A stretch of DNA of 64,000 nucleotides from the NCBI GenBank assembly GCA_907163375.1, contig CAJQUW010000942.1, positions 29,277 to 93,276 on the forward strand. The letters are read 5' to 3'. Below are positions 45,901-58,850 of this stretch, piece by piece; the stretch's first letter is position 1, and each line of letters opens with the position of its first letter. The translations under genes and the position numbers were made by a program. Below the pieces are notes generated by a model. It worked only from the letters and a program-made list of their open reading frames with translations. It made no database searches and had not been told where the DNA came from. The stretch comes from Prostheceraeus crozeri. Taxonomy: Eukaryota > Platyhelminthes > Polycladida > Euryleptidae.

Positions 45901-46485
45901 GAGCCTTTTCCGAGTCTGCTCTAGACGTTGAGAAAAATGATCTTGTTGGTCTATTATGGATGACAAAACAAAACATGAGATGTGAAGATAAGACATGTCA
46001 TAGAAAAAAATACGATGATAGAATAAATGAGATGACAAAAGACGATCGAGATTTCATTTGATAGCTATGAAGGATAGGTTTTGAAGATCATTATCTACAT
46101 TTGTAAATTCTTATATTCTGAGCTTCAATTACTTTTGGAATTTCAATAGCTGCGGGAAATTTCTGATTTAATAAATGAATGAAATTATTTTCTAATTTTG
46201 CAAAATAGTGGTAAAACTAGCACGTACTACTCATAAAATAGATATTTCTATGTATACTCATGTTATGACGGCTACCTTGTCTCGGAAATGCGTTGAGTTG
46301 AAAAAAAGAGGACACACATAACGAAAATAGCCGCCATTTTGAAAATTGGCCATTTAAAAATATCTGAGCATTAAAAAATTTTCCTTTTTGCGATCATACA
46401 CTTCAAATGGGTCATGGATCACGAGAAAACAGGTTTGGCCGATGGTATATTTTTTTAGTCTGAATGTTGAAATGGGGACACCGTG
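42950..46485 (-). mobile_element. Chapaev-like (CMC superfamily) DNA transposon
   Basis: The 4-bp duplication ACAC (42946-42949 and 46486-46489) flanks inverted repeats of about 290-345 bp that begin CACGGTGTCCCCATTTC. CAC-type ends with 4-bp duplications are the mark of Chapaev elements. The single minus-strand gene has a cysteine-rich N-terminus and a long DDE-like body, interrupted by one frameshift and two stops. Confidence 0.75.
43566..45532 (-). pseudogene. Chapaev-like transposase with Cys-rich N-terminal domain
   Basis: I prefer the ATG at 45532 (MATALDETHEKLRKRVCIVC) because upstream codons lie outside the conserved part. The N-terminal 150 residues carry several Cys pairs (CIVC, CGGC, CKKCECRIC, CGRC), probably zinc-binding. 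The body includes IKIGIDGGGGFIKCCLSIF, then LLTGPVNTIF, GGSFTGN and KIHAVIFHITEFC. The C-terminus reads SESVHYDFQRVWDNY and ends at 43566. A frameshift near 44760, a TGA near 44415 and a TAA near 43695 break it. The family call rests on ends, target size and motif memory; a RAG1-N-like relation of the Cys-rich part is only a thought. Confidence 0.65.
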
Positions 46486-47871
46486 ACACGAGTATGCCTA
46501 GACAAAAAAACTAAGAGATTGTCAAAAACCAAAACAAGAAGCATTAATAACAATTATATTTGACTGACTGGCAAGGGAGATTCCAGTGTATTCAAACCCA
46601 CACCATTTTGATTGTGATCACTGATTTTATCAATTTAACAACTTTCATGTCAATTCTTCACCGTGCCGTCCTGGTGTTTTGCTATCGTAGAGAATTACAG
46701 CGCACAAGAGAACGAATTATAGGCTGCTCAAACATTTCTAAATAGTCAATTTGATACCGTTGTTGACCAATTTGTAGTAAAATAGCATGTCAAAACTTAT
46801 AAATAACTTGTTCACTCAATCAAAGAAAATATGAGCATCGAAATGAGGCACTATGAACCATGTGCAAAGTGTTCCATCTTGGGTGCCTCAATGTGCCCAG
46901 CATTTGCTAGAGCCTTTTATGAACGTGTTCTGTGTACCCAGTTGACTCTGGGGTGCCTCGGGGAAAACAGGCGGTGATCAAGCGTCAAGACGTCTCAGTC
47001 CAACAAATATTAACTTTGATTGGCTAGATTGTCCGTGAGAAGCGATGAAAATTATTCTGATTTTGTGTGGAACACTAGTTTGGTTATTCTATTTTTGTGA
47101 AACTGATGTATACTAGTTTATATCATTCACCATTATATGAGAGAGTATGGAACTATATTTCATCTAAACAAGTGGGAAAATTGTCTCAAGACATTTTGCT
47201 GTAATAAAGCACGTGCTGATTTTCAAAGCTAGATGTATCCAAAGAACGTCTGAGTGGATTGTGAAGACAATTTAATGCACGAAGTTATGAAAATATTCAA
47301 TTTTTGGTGAACATGTAACGAGACCATGGGAACTTAAATTAATCACAGGAGAGATATCTGCTCACACACTTGTATGCATGCCATAGTGGCGTGGATATCA
47401 CAATATAGCGTGATACAATAATAAATTAAGAGTAGTCTTCTTCTGCATCATTAATTGCCGATCCTATATGTTAGATACAAATTGTCTCCACTTTCAGTGT
47501 TTTTAGACATTCCAATCAAAAACGCATACCTGTATGCATATAATAAAGAAAACAATTTCGTACCTGCCACTGTCTAGCCTTGGCAAATCAGAAAATGACG
47601 ATTTGCGATCAATGGACTTACAGATCATCTTGACCTGTGCGTTATTTTACAAAAGCACTTAGTATCAGCTCACCAGCAAGAGACAAAAACCAGGGGTTTA
47701 AGAATGAAAGGATTTGTCTTCACCGATCCAAGAGCAAAGTCACAATTCCTTTGATACGGGGATTCGTTATTAAATCACACAATGTTCATATTCTATCCAA
47801 TATACGCAAGTGGGTACCAACTTTTTTTTTCTAACACTATTAAATTATCCTTCTTGATTATACTTTTTCAG

Positions 47872-48024
47872 GAGGCCATAACTTTAAGATTTCGCAATGG
47901 AACCACCCTGGGAAGAGGCCAACCAAAGTCGGTCGTAAATCAAGCGAAGAAGCTTGGAATACTGAGGAGAAAAGAAAAACCCAGAGACGAGACGATCTCT
48001 GATTTAATTAATCACATATTCTGA
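47872..48024 (+). pseudogene. Possible last exon of the BEN-domain gene
   Basis: An acceptor CTTTTTCAG ends at 47871. The frame then reads EAITLRFRNGTTLGRGQ and runs 50 codons to a stop. EAITLRF would extend the end of the BEN domain begun in exon d (KIMK). The junction is one base out of phase with the donor at 41208, as expected of a decayed gene or a wrong donor choice. Confidence 0.35.
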
Positions 48025-48900
48025 CATACCTGTTCAAATACAATGTTTTCTCAATATAATAATAAATTTGTAATTTTGGCTAAATTTACCATAAGATACA
48101 CAACATTTCTTTTTTTTAAATTCCGTATATGGGTGACAAATACAATGGCCCTTTAAGGGCAAGGCATGGAATGGAACGAAAAAGAAATACCATACATCAA
48201 TTTCGGAATATCAGGGCGAAAAATATGTATCAATACTTTCGTTTAAATGAAGTAATCGCTTGGAACATCAATCTCCACATCTGTATAATTGAATTTCCAG
48301 TGTGAACCAACGGTCGTTGGAAAAAGAAATGGAAATTTTTTTATCCACTTGTTGTACGGCACAAAACGAGTGCATACTTATAATTTTTGTTACCTCGGGT
48401 ACATCTGCTTCCGGCGTACATAAGAACAAAACATCGTTGTTTGAAAGATAAATTAACCATGTGTACAATATTTTATATAAAAATACTGCGCTTGTTAGCG
48501 CTCATACGAACGGGATCCCTAAGAGAATAACAATTGGAAGTCGATGTAGGGCGATCACCGATAGGTAAGATTTCTTAAGTCAACAAAGAGAACGCGAAAC
48601 AAAAACCGCCTTTGAACTTTTTTCGTATTGTCCTCAGATAAGTATTTTTGATAAGGGGAACCATAATATCGATGAGAAATTCCAAGATAGACCTCACGAT
48701 AACATTTATTTACAGTGAAAATTTGAAGTAAACCATCGAATTTTAAGTTAAAGAATACACGTATGATCATAACCAAGTGTTACGATTAGCATTTGGGGGT
48801 GTTTAATTTCACCAATGTTGGTAATTCACATAAATTAGAATTATTTCTACCCAATTCCTGCATCCGTAAGTATCAATAAAAGGTTCTCCATTACTATACG
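48025..48900. other. No gene recognised
   Basis: AT-rich sequence with only short minus-strand ORFs that resemble nothing known. Confidence 0.4.
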
Positions 48901-49500
48901 AGTATTTGATACAAACCCAAACTCAATCTCTAAATTTTCTTATACAATTAATTTCAATTCTCTCAAACACAACAACACCTCTAAATTAATTGACATCTTT
49001 CAGTATAATAAATTAATCATATCATAAACATCTAATAAATTAAATAATCAAAACCAATAAATATCACCTCAAACTTCAATCACAAATCCCCCCTCCCCTA
49101 GTTACCCCTCATATACTCCACCAATAAACACTAATACTTAATAAATTTCTTTCATAATTATAAATTTTAAAAATTCTAATAACAATTCAAAACACAACCT
49201 CCCACCATCAATCTTAAAACTCATACCCATCATCTTAACAATTCCAAACTCAACTCAAAATACCTCCCATCCCACCCCAAAATTATCTTACCCCTCAAAA
49301 TCTATCACCAAACAATCCACACCCATCATAACTCCATCCTCCAATTTCTAAAAACCAAGAATCTAAAACCATCCACAATATTCTTATAAATTCATAATAC
49401 CCCCAAAAACATTAATCCAAATACACTACAATCATATCCAAGATGAACCACTCCCATTAAATTCAACTCCCCATTACTTTTTTTAACACTCATTTTCCAT
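48901..49500 (+). other. Tract almost free of guanine
   Basis: Only about eight G occur in 600 bases of the plus strand, while C remains common, including runs such as CCCCCCTCCCC. Base use returns to normal at about 49570. There is no simple repeat unit and no ORF. The pattern looks like wholesale G-to-A change on this strand, or an unusual strand-biased low-complexity sequence. Confidence 0.85.
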
Positions 49501-50616
49501 TTATAACTTGTTACATTAACCACTTATATATGAATGGTTCCACATTAAATTAACTTCCGTAAACACTCACACCTATTTTCGGCCCGCCGAGCCATCACCA
49601 CTTTCTTTCAATGCAAATACGAGATACCTTCCCTAGTACTTCCAAGTTGTATGAAGCTCGGTAGTTTGGGCAGAAAACTGCTAAACAATTTTCTCAGATA
49701 GTAAATGATCAATTCAATAAATCTCAGTCTATGTATAAATTCTCCGCGCAGAATTTCTCGCGATTCAGTAATTAAATGAATCTAAGATGTTGAGGATTCT
49801 GTCTATGTAGTATGAGCAAAACCACATTATGAATCATTCAGATATACATTGGAATCCTCGTAAACTCATCCCTCCTCTTCTCACGTCGCAAACTTCCAAC
49901 TGTTCTAGAGATCAGAGTGGTCATCTAGACTTGTTCAATTTTGGTTGTTCACTTCTCTAGACTCAGAGAGATTTTTGGTGTTTCAGTTTGCTTTCATTTT
50001 AGCAGTGTGTGTGTTGTTTTTTCGTGCGCAAGTTGTGCGTCAGCGATAGAGTTCTGAAGGATATTGTGCGATCGCTGTAACAATAGAAGGTTACTAAAAG
50101 ACGGGTTAGTCTTCCAAGCACTATGAAAGCGTCGACAATATCGAAGAGCAGTTCTCACTTTACTTGAGTTGGTAGGTTGTTACTGATATTGTTAAGATAA
50201 TCAAGTAAAGTAGAGCCTCTCAGCTCATGCTGAGGAGGTCGATAGACACAGCAAATGATAACATCGCTTGAGCAGTTTTCGGATATAATCTTTATAGAGA
50301 TGACCTCACACATTCATAGAGAATACATGCATCTATGTGTTACCTGTCATTTCTTTTGATTTTATAGCCAAGCAGATGCGTTAAACCAAACTAATGCATA
50401 ACTGGTGCATTCACAGTTCAATCTCTGTATGTATACATTTGATCATTTGATTTTTTTGTATTATGGAAGATATCAATAATGTTTCGTCTAATAAGGATTT
50501 CTAAATTTACGGTACATGCATAAAGGCATGCTTGCTTATTGCTGAGTCATTTTTGAAATTCTTCATGTTGCTGTTGTAGACGAAACATTGATATTTTCCA
50601 TGATACAAGGCAATCA
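49501..50616. other. No gene recognised
   Basis: Ordinary AT-rich sequence. A GTGTGTGTGTTGTTTTTT stretch near 50000 is the only simple repeat I noted. Confidence 0.4.
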
Positions 50617-50740
50617 ACAGACCAATCTTCCAAGATAGCAAACTAATCTTTTAAGACAACAGACTAATCTTCCAAGATAACAGGCTAATCTTCCAAGATA
50701 ACAGACTAATCTTCCAAGATAACAGACGTATCTTCCAAGT
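50617..50740 (+). repeat. 21-bp tandem repeat
   Basis: About six copies of CAGACTAATCTTCCAAGATA plus one base, diverging toward both ends. Confidence 0.85.
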
Positions 50741-50896
50741 TTCTTCTAAGATTCCTACTAAGTCTTGCAAAGACTTGGCAGTAAATCTTAAAAGAAACTT
50801 TGAAGATTTGTAAGTTTCGATTCACTGGGTATAGATAAAAAAGCTATTCTTTTCTTCATTTCGGTTAGAGGACAATTGATCTCGGTCAGATAGATG

Positions 50897-53800
50897 TAGT
50901 GATGAAAATTTTCCGTGGAAAATTATGGAAAAAATTGGAAAATTTTGATTTTTTCTCATAGGCCCTATAATTTGAGCGCTTCCACCGCCGAGGCAGCTGT
51001 GTACCAATAAATTGGGTCTTTCATCATTATTTCGATTAAAGCGATCGTAGCAATACGATTTCCGTCCGCGGATTTTTGAACATTCCTTTGCCACCAGTGG
51101 CTTGTGCTGTTGTGCATTTTTAATTGTCACACTGACACCGTTTTGGATAACGTGAATACCAGTGGCTTGTGTTGTTACCATTTTTAATTGTCACACTGAC
51201 ACCGTTTTGGATAACGTGAATCTTGCTTTACAATAGGGGTATAATTTCATGCAATGTGGAAGATCTGGAGCAAAATAAAATACTTCATTTTGTGTTTGCC
51301 TTAATTGTTAGTTAGAAAGTTAAGCTTTTTTATGCAGCGTTGATCATGTGATGCAATTCTCCATGTGTTGATTGAAACTGTGAATTAAGCACACCAAAGC
51401 ACACAGTCCACTCAGCATTCATGAGCTACCATATTGTAAAAACTGAGTAGTTGGTAACTAAAGATATCTGTGATGAGCAAAAGAATATCTATGATAGCTT
51501 CTAACTTCCGCGTAGTGTCGATATATTTGTTGCGGAATTCCTCATTTCTAGTTCAGATGGTTCAGATAGTTCAAATCGATTTCAGATCTGCCCAATTGAA
51601 TTTCAGATATGATCTATATGAGTTGGAGATCTCCTGTTGAATTAAAATCTTTTCAAAGTTGAGCCTGTTGGTGACAGATAACTAAATTTCAGCTAGGAGA
51701 AATTGAAAATTCATATTATGTCTGAAATTCATTTTGGAAAGATCTGAATTGTACTGGGAAAGGTGCAGTTTGGTACAAAGTAAACATACAGGGATGGTGG
51801 AGAAGTTTTAGGACTTTGAATATTACCTTGTCTTTTCAAACGACTGGTAATAAGTCTCCAAAACAAAGAAAACAACGTCAATAACGAAAAAAAATTCAAA
51901 ATTTTCCAGAAAAAGTTTGATAAAATTGGAAATTTTTCCATTTGCATACTAGATAGATGTTCGAACAGGAAACTTCTCGGCTTCAGACATGAAGCCTGGG
52001 AACTTTTGGGAGCACTAATCAACAGATCTTTTGCGAAAAATTGCCTAACTTGGGGAAGACACCTCGATTATGCTGAACTTTTCTTGTAAGACTTTCAAGA
52101 TTCTTTATCAAGATTCTAACATTTTTACAAGTCTGTTCAGATCATGAAGCAGATCAGTAAGAATCAAGCGCAAAAAACGTTAGGGAGATTTGTATGGATG
52201 TATAAGACCCTTATAGATTTTATGCACGGGCGCGGTCTCAATATCTTATGGAAAGGATTGTAGGCGAAATAAGGTGACGTGCTCCCTCAAAGCGCCTAGC
52301 AAATCCTCCGTTCCTCTAAGCCGTAATAGCTACAATACCACAATTTCACTTACTTCAGCCTTTCCTGCTACAGATGTTGAACAGTTCCAAGTAACTGACT
52401 CCCAGATCATACCGTGAAATATCTTCAATTCAGCTAGTATGACACAGGAATCCACTGACTATCGGTATAGATATTGGATACTCTTCACCATGCTGAAACG
52501 AAAACAATACTTTCTTGAGAGCTTGTATAATGAAAAATTAACAAATTTGATAAAAATGAATGACATTCAACCTCAATTAACGTAACTTTGTAGCAGTGGA
52601 TAAGATATGCAAACCGGATCACTAAGAATTAGAGGCGATGCAAAAAGAAGTCTGAAAATGAACGGATTCTGTAACTCACGTGTTAGCTCATCCCTGTCTC
52701 CATGAAGTCCTTCAGGATCCAAGTCGTTTTAAAATTACCATAACGCATCCATGAAAGTATTTGAAATTGAGATTGTCGGATAAACATATTGAAGTCAAAG
52801 CATAATAATTAAATGCACGCACAGCATCACAAGGATGTGATTCAGAACAATCCTCACATACAAGTGAATTCATTAAAATTGTCCAACTCTAGACTGCTGA
52901 CAGCTATCTGAAAATGTAAATTATATTCAAAAATTTGATTGCTATAATTCTCAAGACACATTATTCAAATCACTACTGTCAAGTTTTCCATTTTAACTTC
53001 AGAGTTCATTTCGGTAATTCTGAAGGATACGATATCAAGGACGTGAGCGGGATGAAGTTAAAGTAATACCGAAAAAATACCTGTGATGACTGAATATTTG
53101 TTTACACATTAATGAGGAATGTGTTTTGTGATGGCATTAATAACCTCAATTGAGGCAGGTTCTAAACGCTATCATTAGGCTAACGTTTGCTTCTCAGTTC
53201 AATTATTCAAAGGCATGTATGGTTGAATTTTATGACATTCAATTCATAGCAATTTGCAAATAGAAATGAAGTTGTTAAAGGTTTTTATCAATCAAGACAC
53301 GAATGATTTTCATCTTTTTATGCTTCTTCTTGATTCGAATGTGTCCTCTCTTCCAAAACACATGTTGATTAATTGCCTTTGATTGATTAAAATAATGAAA
53401 TAAGGTAACTTGATAAAAAGATAGCGGCATGTAAACTTACATTTCCATATTGAAATGTTCGTGAAATCAGCTAAGACAAACCTTTCCCATGTACTGGTTA
53501 TCCTTCGACTATACCCTACCACCTGCATTAGTCATACTTAATAAAACTTGTTTGACTTAATTAAGCCTATTCCAGAAAGTGTGATATTCTCGTTGCTGAA
53601 TAAAGCATATTAAATAATAAGCACTAAAACATAGCCTTCAACACAAAAAATATTTCGCACTTTTGTGCGTTGAAAGACTTATTTTAATTACAATTAGGGC
53701 CTGTTTTTTCGGGTTGATGATTCGTTCTATTTTCAGCAATCTTGTGCGTCTTTCAGACAATAATCTTCTCGTAGTATATTTAAACTGAATGATTGAATAA

Positions 53801-54957
53801 GTACACTACTCATAAAATTTGCAAGTAGAAGAATAATATATTATTTATGGACAGCTCATGTTAAATACTGATTATACATGTGATTAGAATGTCAGACATT
53901 TTAATAAAAATACCGATAAATCCATTTGTCTGTGATGCTAGACTCTTGCTTTTAATACGCTGATTGTCGGAGGACGAGCCTAACAGAACCTCAATACAAA
54001 AAAATTATTCAGTTCCGAGTGTATCTATCTTTTCTGTTTGCACTGAAGTATCAAAGAATGGAACAATTATACGATATTCAGAATGCATCAATCAAATCAT
54101 AGTGTAGCAACCATCAAACTGCATACCACTCCATCCAGTAATGAAGAGAATATTGCTGACCTCTCTATTCAGAAATGTCAAATTCCCGTATTGGTTCGGC
54201 ATCAAGCAATAGATTTGACCGACAGTCTCTCTCTTGATTTTGGCTAGTTAGCAGTTCACTTTGTGACCGCATAGTTGTGCTAATCCCACTTGTTGTTCAA
54301 ACTTAGCATGTTCTCCTTTTTTGACCTCTAAACGATCACGAGCATTATTATTAGTGATTAATTTTCCGCTTATTAAGCAACCTTAAGGACAGTTTTCGAA
54401 TGGATAGCTAGAATCTATGAGTAAGATAGTGGCATACAGAAAGACTTTTCATGTTCACAAGTGATTCAAAAGAGCGGGGGTGTCTTCTTAGGTTTATTGG
54501 CTTAAAAAGAATTACTAAAAACAAATTGTAACAAGGCCCAACGTTTCGAGTTGTTCACGCTTCTCAGGGGCAAAACAGAATTAAGACTTAAGGCTAAAAA
54601 CGTCAGTAAGCACAGGAGAGCGCTCTATTTTAGAGCGTTTGTCCTTATATACGTTTGTGCGGGGCGGTTTGTGAGAATCAGACATCAGAAATCGATCAAT
54701 TCGTGTTTTCGGTTTATCGTAGGCTTCAGGCATTTAATAAAACCGTCCCACCTGGGACTTTGCATTTTTCCAAGATATCTAATGTGAAGTCGTCAATAGA
54801 GGAAACCCGATAACAATTAATTCTGTGGTCAGCTAAAGCACTGCCTCAGCAGTGGAAGCGCTCAAATTATAGGCTTATCAAAAAATCAAAACTTTCAAAA
54901 TTTTTCCAAAATTTTCCAATTTTTTCCATAATTTTCCAAGGAAAATTTTCATCACTA
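50897..54957. mobile_element. 4.1-kb region bounded by about 120-bp inverted repeats
   Basis: The left end TAGTGATGAAAATTTTCC and the right end (reverse complement) match for about 120 bp, including the unusual word TAATTTGAGCGCTTCCAC. The ends look hAT-like. No transposase and no 8-bp duplication were found, so it may be two solo copies in opposite orientation rather than one element. Inside, a 65-bp tandem pair lies at 51094-51221, a related AAATTTTCC stretch near 51890, and nothing else is recognised. Confidence 0.5.
51094..51221 (+). repeat. 65-bp tandem duplication
   Basis: Two copies of a unit starting CCAGTGGCTTGTG and ending GGATAACGTGAAT, with small differences. Confidence 0.8.
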
Positions 54958-57849
54958 CTCACGTCTGAATTCGGTGATGACTACTCTGAAATAGCAAAAT
55001 CTAAGATGAATATTATCCTCAACAGGAATACACGGCGGTAGCTTTCCATCACGAAGACGAAGACGCAGACGAGACAGAGACACATACTGTAAGCACTGTG
55101 GAAATCGGGAACTCAACTGCTGACACACGCCAGGACATCACGTTAAGTTGAAGACGTTGTTGGGCTCGCCCCTTCATAAATCAGTGCGCTAATCGTTGTC
55201 TTGAGACAACACTAAGTCAGCAATGTAGTTACAATGATTACAGACATCAAGATAAATTAGAGTGAAATCAAACTTGGGAGTAAATTATGAATGAGATGAT
55301 ATCTATACATACATATGAATGATTTCTTTAGTTTTGTTAATCTAAATGTAAGAAAGACGATCTAAGAATCTGTGAAATGCTATTTATTCAGAAACTTCAT
55401 CAGAAGGATTCTGTGGAACCACGGTTGCTTGATATTTAGTTTTCTTTTCCTAAGTCTATGTAGCACAATATACTAGATGTCTTGTTTTTACATACAAGTT
55501 TACTATGCAAATGTAAGATTTACTTTAGTCCTCTTAGCCTAGTTTCCACTCTATGAATTTCAAATTTTGTAAAATCAGTTCCATGCAGGTAATCCAGTCG
55601 TAATTTTTTGTCCTGTACCATTTGAGAATGACTCAATGGACTATGATCGAAACGTTGGGAGGGGAAAATTTTCGTTGTTTTCTTTCTTTCAAGAATTACT
55701 TCGCGGAAGGGCTTGCTTATTCAAGAGCATAGATATATGGAAGGATATAAAAACCCTCAATAGAGATTGCAGTATTGCTAGCTCGTCCCCCCCTCCCAGC
55801 TGGGCATATGAATAGAAAAGATCGTCCTCAGGGACTTTACAATGAAAATTGCAGTACACAATTCTTTAGCAGCCGTAGACTCTGTGTTTCGCCTTACAAC
55901 CGGATCGTCGTCCTACGGCTCGTGAATGGCCACCTCTTGCTAATAATATCTAGATGACTGATCAAGCTGAAGGACAGCACACATACTGCTCTGCGCTAAT
56001 TGTTTATGATTTTAAATTGTCAAAGTCTAAGGACATCTTTCTATTAGTTCATTGCCACCGCGAACGGCACTGCATTCACATCATTGTGGACTATTAGCCC
56101 GTACGGCCAAAGCAGCCTGATTGTGCTGCAGCCGATTAGCTTTTAATCATTCTAGCTATTTTAAGCCAGCTTAGGCAGTTCAGGCCGTAGCCTACTGACG
56201 AGCCCTTGTTGGGCGAAAGCGCAGCATCCACAGCTGCCCAGGAATGTTGAGCTGAATAGTTCAGTTCTGAGACACGTCTCCCTGAAGATAACACCTACTG
56301 GGATTGGATCAATTTTTGTAGCTTCAATCCAAAGACAATCCCAACCAATCCAATGGCCCCAAATCTATCCCAATATCCAAGGCAAGCTTGCCTGGTCGAA
56401 GTCAATGTACTTGTTCGTAATTAAGAACAATCAAATCTCATGCACGGCCATTGTTACAATCCTTGTGTAAGCTATTCTTCTGAAGGTTTTATTAACATGT
56501 TAAAACAGAAATTATTGTAAACCGTGAAGCCATTACGAAGTATAGCCTACTGATTTAACTACAACGCTGTCAAACTAGAATTCATTACCTGTCTCCAAAA
56601 CACCTCGCCGGCTACACGATGTTGGGATTGGCCTTTTATCCAGTGTAGGACCTATTACTGTAAGGAAAGTACTGGAACTTAACTGCATTTTGGTCGGAGA
56701 CAGACCGAAGTTCTAGATTTTGCGTATAGGGTCGGGGCCGTTTGTACCGTGACAGAAGTTTTTGACCGTTATTCTAAATTAGTTCAGCGGTAAGATATTT
56801 GGAAACTTTGGAAAACTTCACATTTTCGTGGAGCTATAGGTTGAGTTGTCCGGTCGGATGATGGAATCACGTGGGCGACGAATCCGTGTCGGAAAAGAAG
56901 TCACTGTTCATCATCCATGGCTAGTCGGGTTTGTGTCAGAGGTCTTGTTGAAGGCCGTGCCGGCGTGCATCTATCACATCGGGCCGAGTCGTGAGAAAGG
57001 TTGGGGAAATGGACGAGTAGCGGGAGTCACCGTGCGGTGGTGGAGTTGACACCCGGAAGCACGGGTTACGGTGAAGCACAGCGAGAGCGCGGCTGCTTTC
57101 GCTGGGGCCAGTCGACTTGATAGAATCAATGGCTGGTTCGTCGGAAAAGACTTAGGTCAAGTCAGCTGGTCGGTGAAGAATAGGCTTCTATTCTGAACGG
57201 GCGGTTTGAGAGTTAGAATACCTGATACCCCTATTATTTAGCTCCATCCCGGACCTCGTCCTCGGAACCATCGTCCATGCACCCCCACATCTACATCATG
57301 CCATCGCGACGGGTTGTGTTAAGTGTTTCGTCTGCAGCATTTGGGAATTCTTTGGCTTTTGTCGTTGTTGTGCTATCATTTCGTGTGGAATCTTATATCA
57401 TCGTCTTCGTGTTGTCTGCTGAATCGATCTGTGCTATTCGCCAACTTCATCGGTGATCTTGATCTGAAGTTATAGCTGCTCAAACATATTGAGTGTAGTT
57501 TGTGCCGACCGTCTGCGCATGCGCCACTTCAAACGTGATCGGCAATTTCCACGCGGTCCTTGTTCTGCGGCAGGTCTTATATTTTCGCTGATTATCAATT
57601 TCTGAACGCTCACAGGCACGTGTCTGGTATATTCGACTTGTGGGTTCCAAAGTCTACCGACTATGTTCCTGCCCGACGATCTGATTTTCGTGGTGTAGTG
57701 ATGTGTTCGTTCCTGGTTGCTGTTTTTTTTCCTTCCTTGACATGTCGAAGGAGGTAGGTCAACACGCCTGAAAGAAAATACTCGTTCAAAAAATGTTGTA
57801 GGTGCCTCCTTATCGGATGTTTGACACGACTTATAAGGTGCTTGCAAGT
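54958..57849. other. No gene recognised
   Basis: Mixed sequence, GC-richer around 56.8-57.3 kb, with short ORFs on both strands that match no family I know. A stretch near 56290-56380 (CTGGGATTGG ... CAATCCCAACC) resembles words at 10195-10245, suggesting a dispersed repeat. Confidence 0.4.
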
Positions 57850-58480
57850 TAGAGTTTGATTAACACATTCAAATCGGAGATCAACAAGATTTCTGATATC
57901 CTCGAGGGAGTTCGATCATCGCGTTGATGGTATAGAATTGTAAAATGTTTGATATTACACAACAGTTCAACTCACAATCAGAGATTCTCGCATTGAAGGA
58001 GGTCTTAGACAATGTTGCAACAAAGACTTCCATGTTCATATCTGAGAGATGGAACAGCAACGGAATCGAATGAATAAATTTATTGTGTCCGCATCCCTGA
58101 ATTTGATGATCTTTATGAAAAGAAAGAACATGACCACAACGAGTTGTCAGTTGCAGCTGTCCTCCCTTCCGACTATGAATAAATATTATGGTCCAGAAAT
58201 TCGAGTCGTATCGGAAAGCCGAAACCTAATCAGCCTCGCCTATACGTGTGACTTTGTCCTGACCTTAGTGTTAAAAACTCTATTTACAAATTCGAGAAAG
58301 TTAGAGGAACTGGAATTATAGAAAATTTCATTATTCCAGATCGTAGCAAATTTCAAATGGAACAATCCTGCGCGAATGAGAAAGATTCAAGATCGCAAAG
58401 ACATGTAGAAACTTGTACTCTACAGAACAAAGCCATGAGGCGCTGTGATTGTTAATCCGAAATCCAAAATTTTCCGGAAT
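57850..58480 (+). pseudogene. LINE ORF1-like RNA-binding protein remnant
   Basis: Fragments in several frames read RIPEFDDLYEK, then RIGKPKPNQPRL and DRSKFQMEQ, like the RRM-type ORF1 proteins of LINEs (RIG...KPRP and D.T..Q blocks). The frame breaks repeatedly. Identification is by pattern only. Confidence 0.5.
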
Positions 58481-58850
58481 TATTTTACAAAAAATTTGAG
58501 TAAGTGCCCCCAACATTGATGTTATTAATGCCGTTTCAATTCTCCTAAAGATTGATGATTTATCCGTTAGATTTCTTCATGAAATCACGTATGTGTTAAT
58601 TACTGAGTCATGGCTAAATGTAATGTTGACAGTAATTCATGATCCAAAGTGCTATACTTTCTATCAAACTTGACAGGATTGGTCGAAATCGGAGGTGGTG
58701 TTTGTATGACATAGACAGGAGTTTCTTTCTTGTACCTCCATTAAAGGCTACATACATCCGAAACCTATAGAAGTTTTGTCATTGCGAATTCCTTCTTTGA
58801 ACGTGTTCTTGCTTGTGTATACATCCACCGAATTTAAGAGCAATAGAAAA

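Larger units (their letters stand above)
41955..47318. mobile_element. Element with 0.5-kb inverted arms, interrupted by a Chapaev-like transposon
   Basis: The stretch 41955-42428 is an imperfect inverted copy of 46808-47318. The outer ends share GTTCACAAAAATTGAATATT-like sequence, and the arms include repeated ACAAAAAnAGAATA words. No transposase belongs to it. The arms differ by many small changes and indels, so it is older than the inner element. Target duplication was not settled. Confidence 0.7.

Noticed and set aside
57470-57847. 125-codon minus-strand ORF
   Set aside because: Basic, low-complexity product without family similarity, lying just before the LINE remnant.
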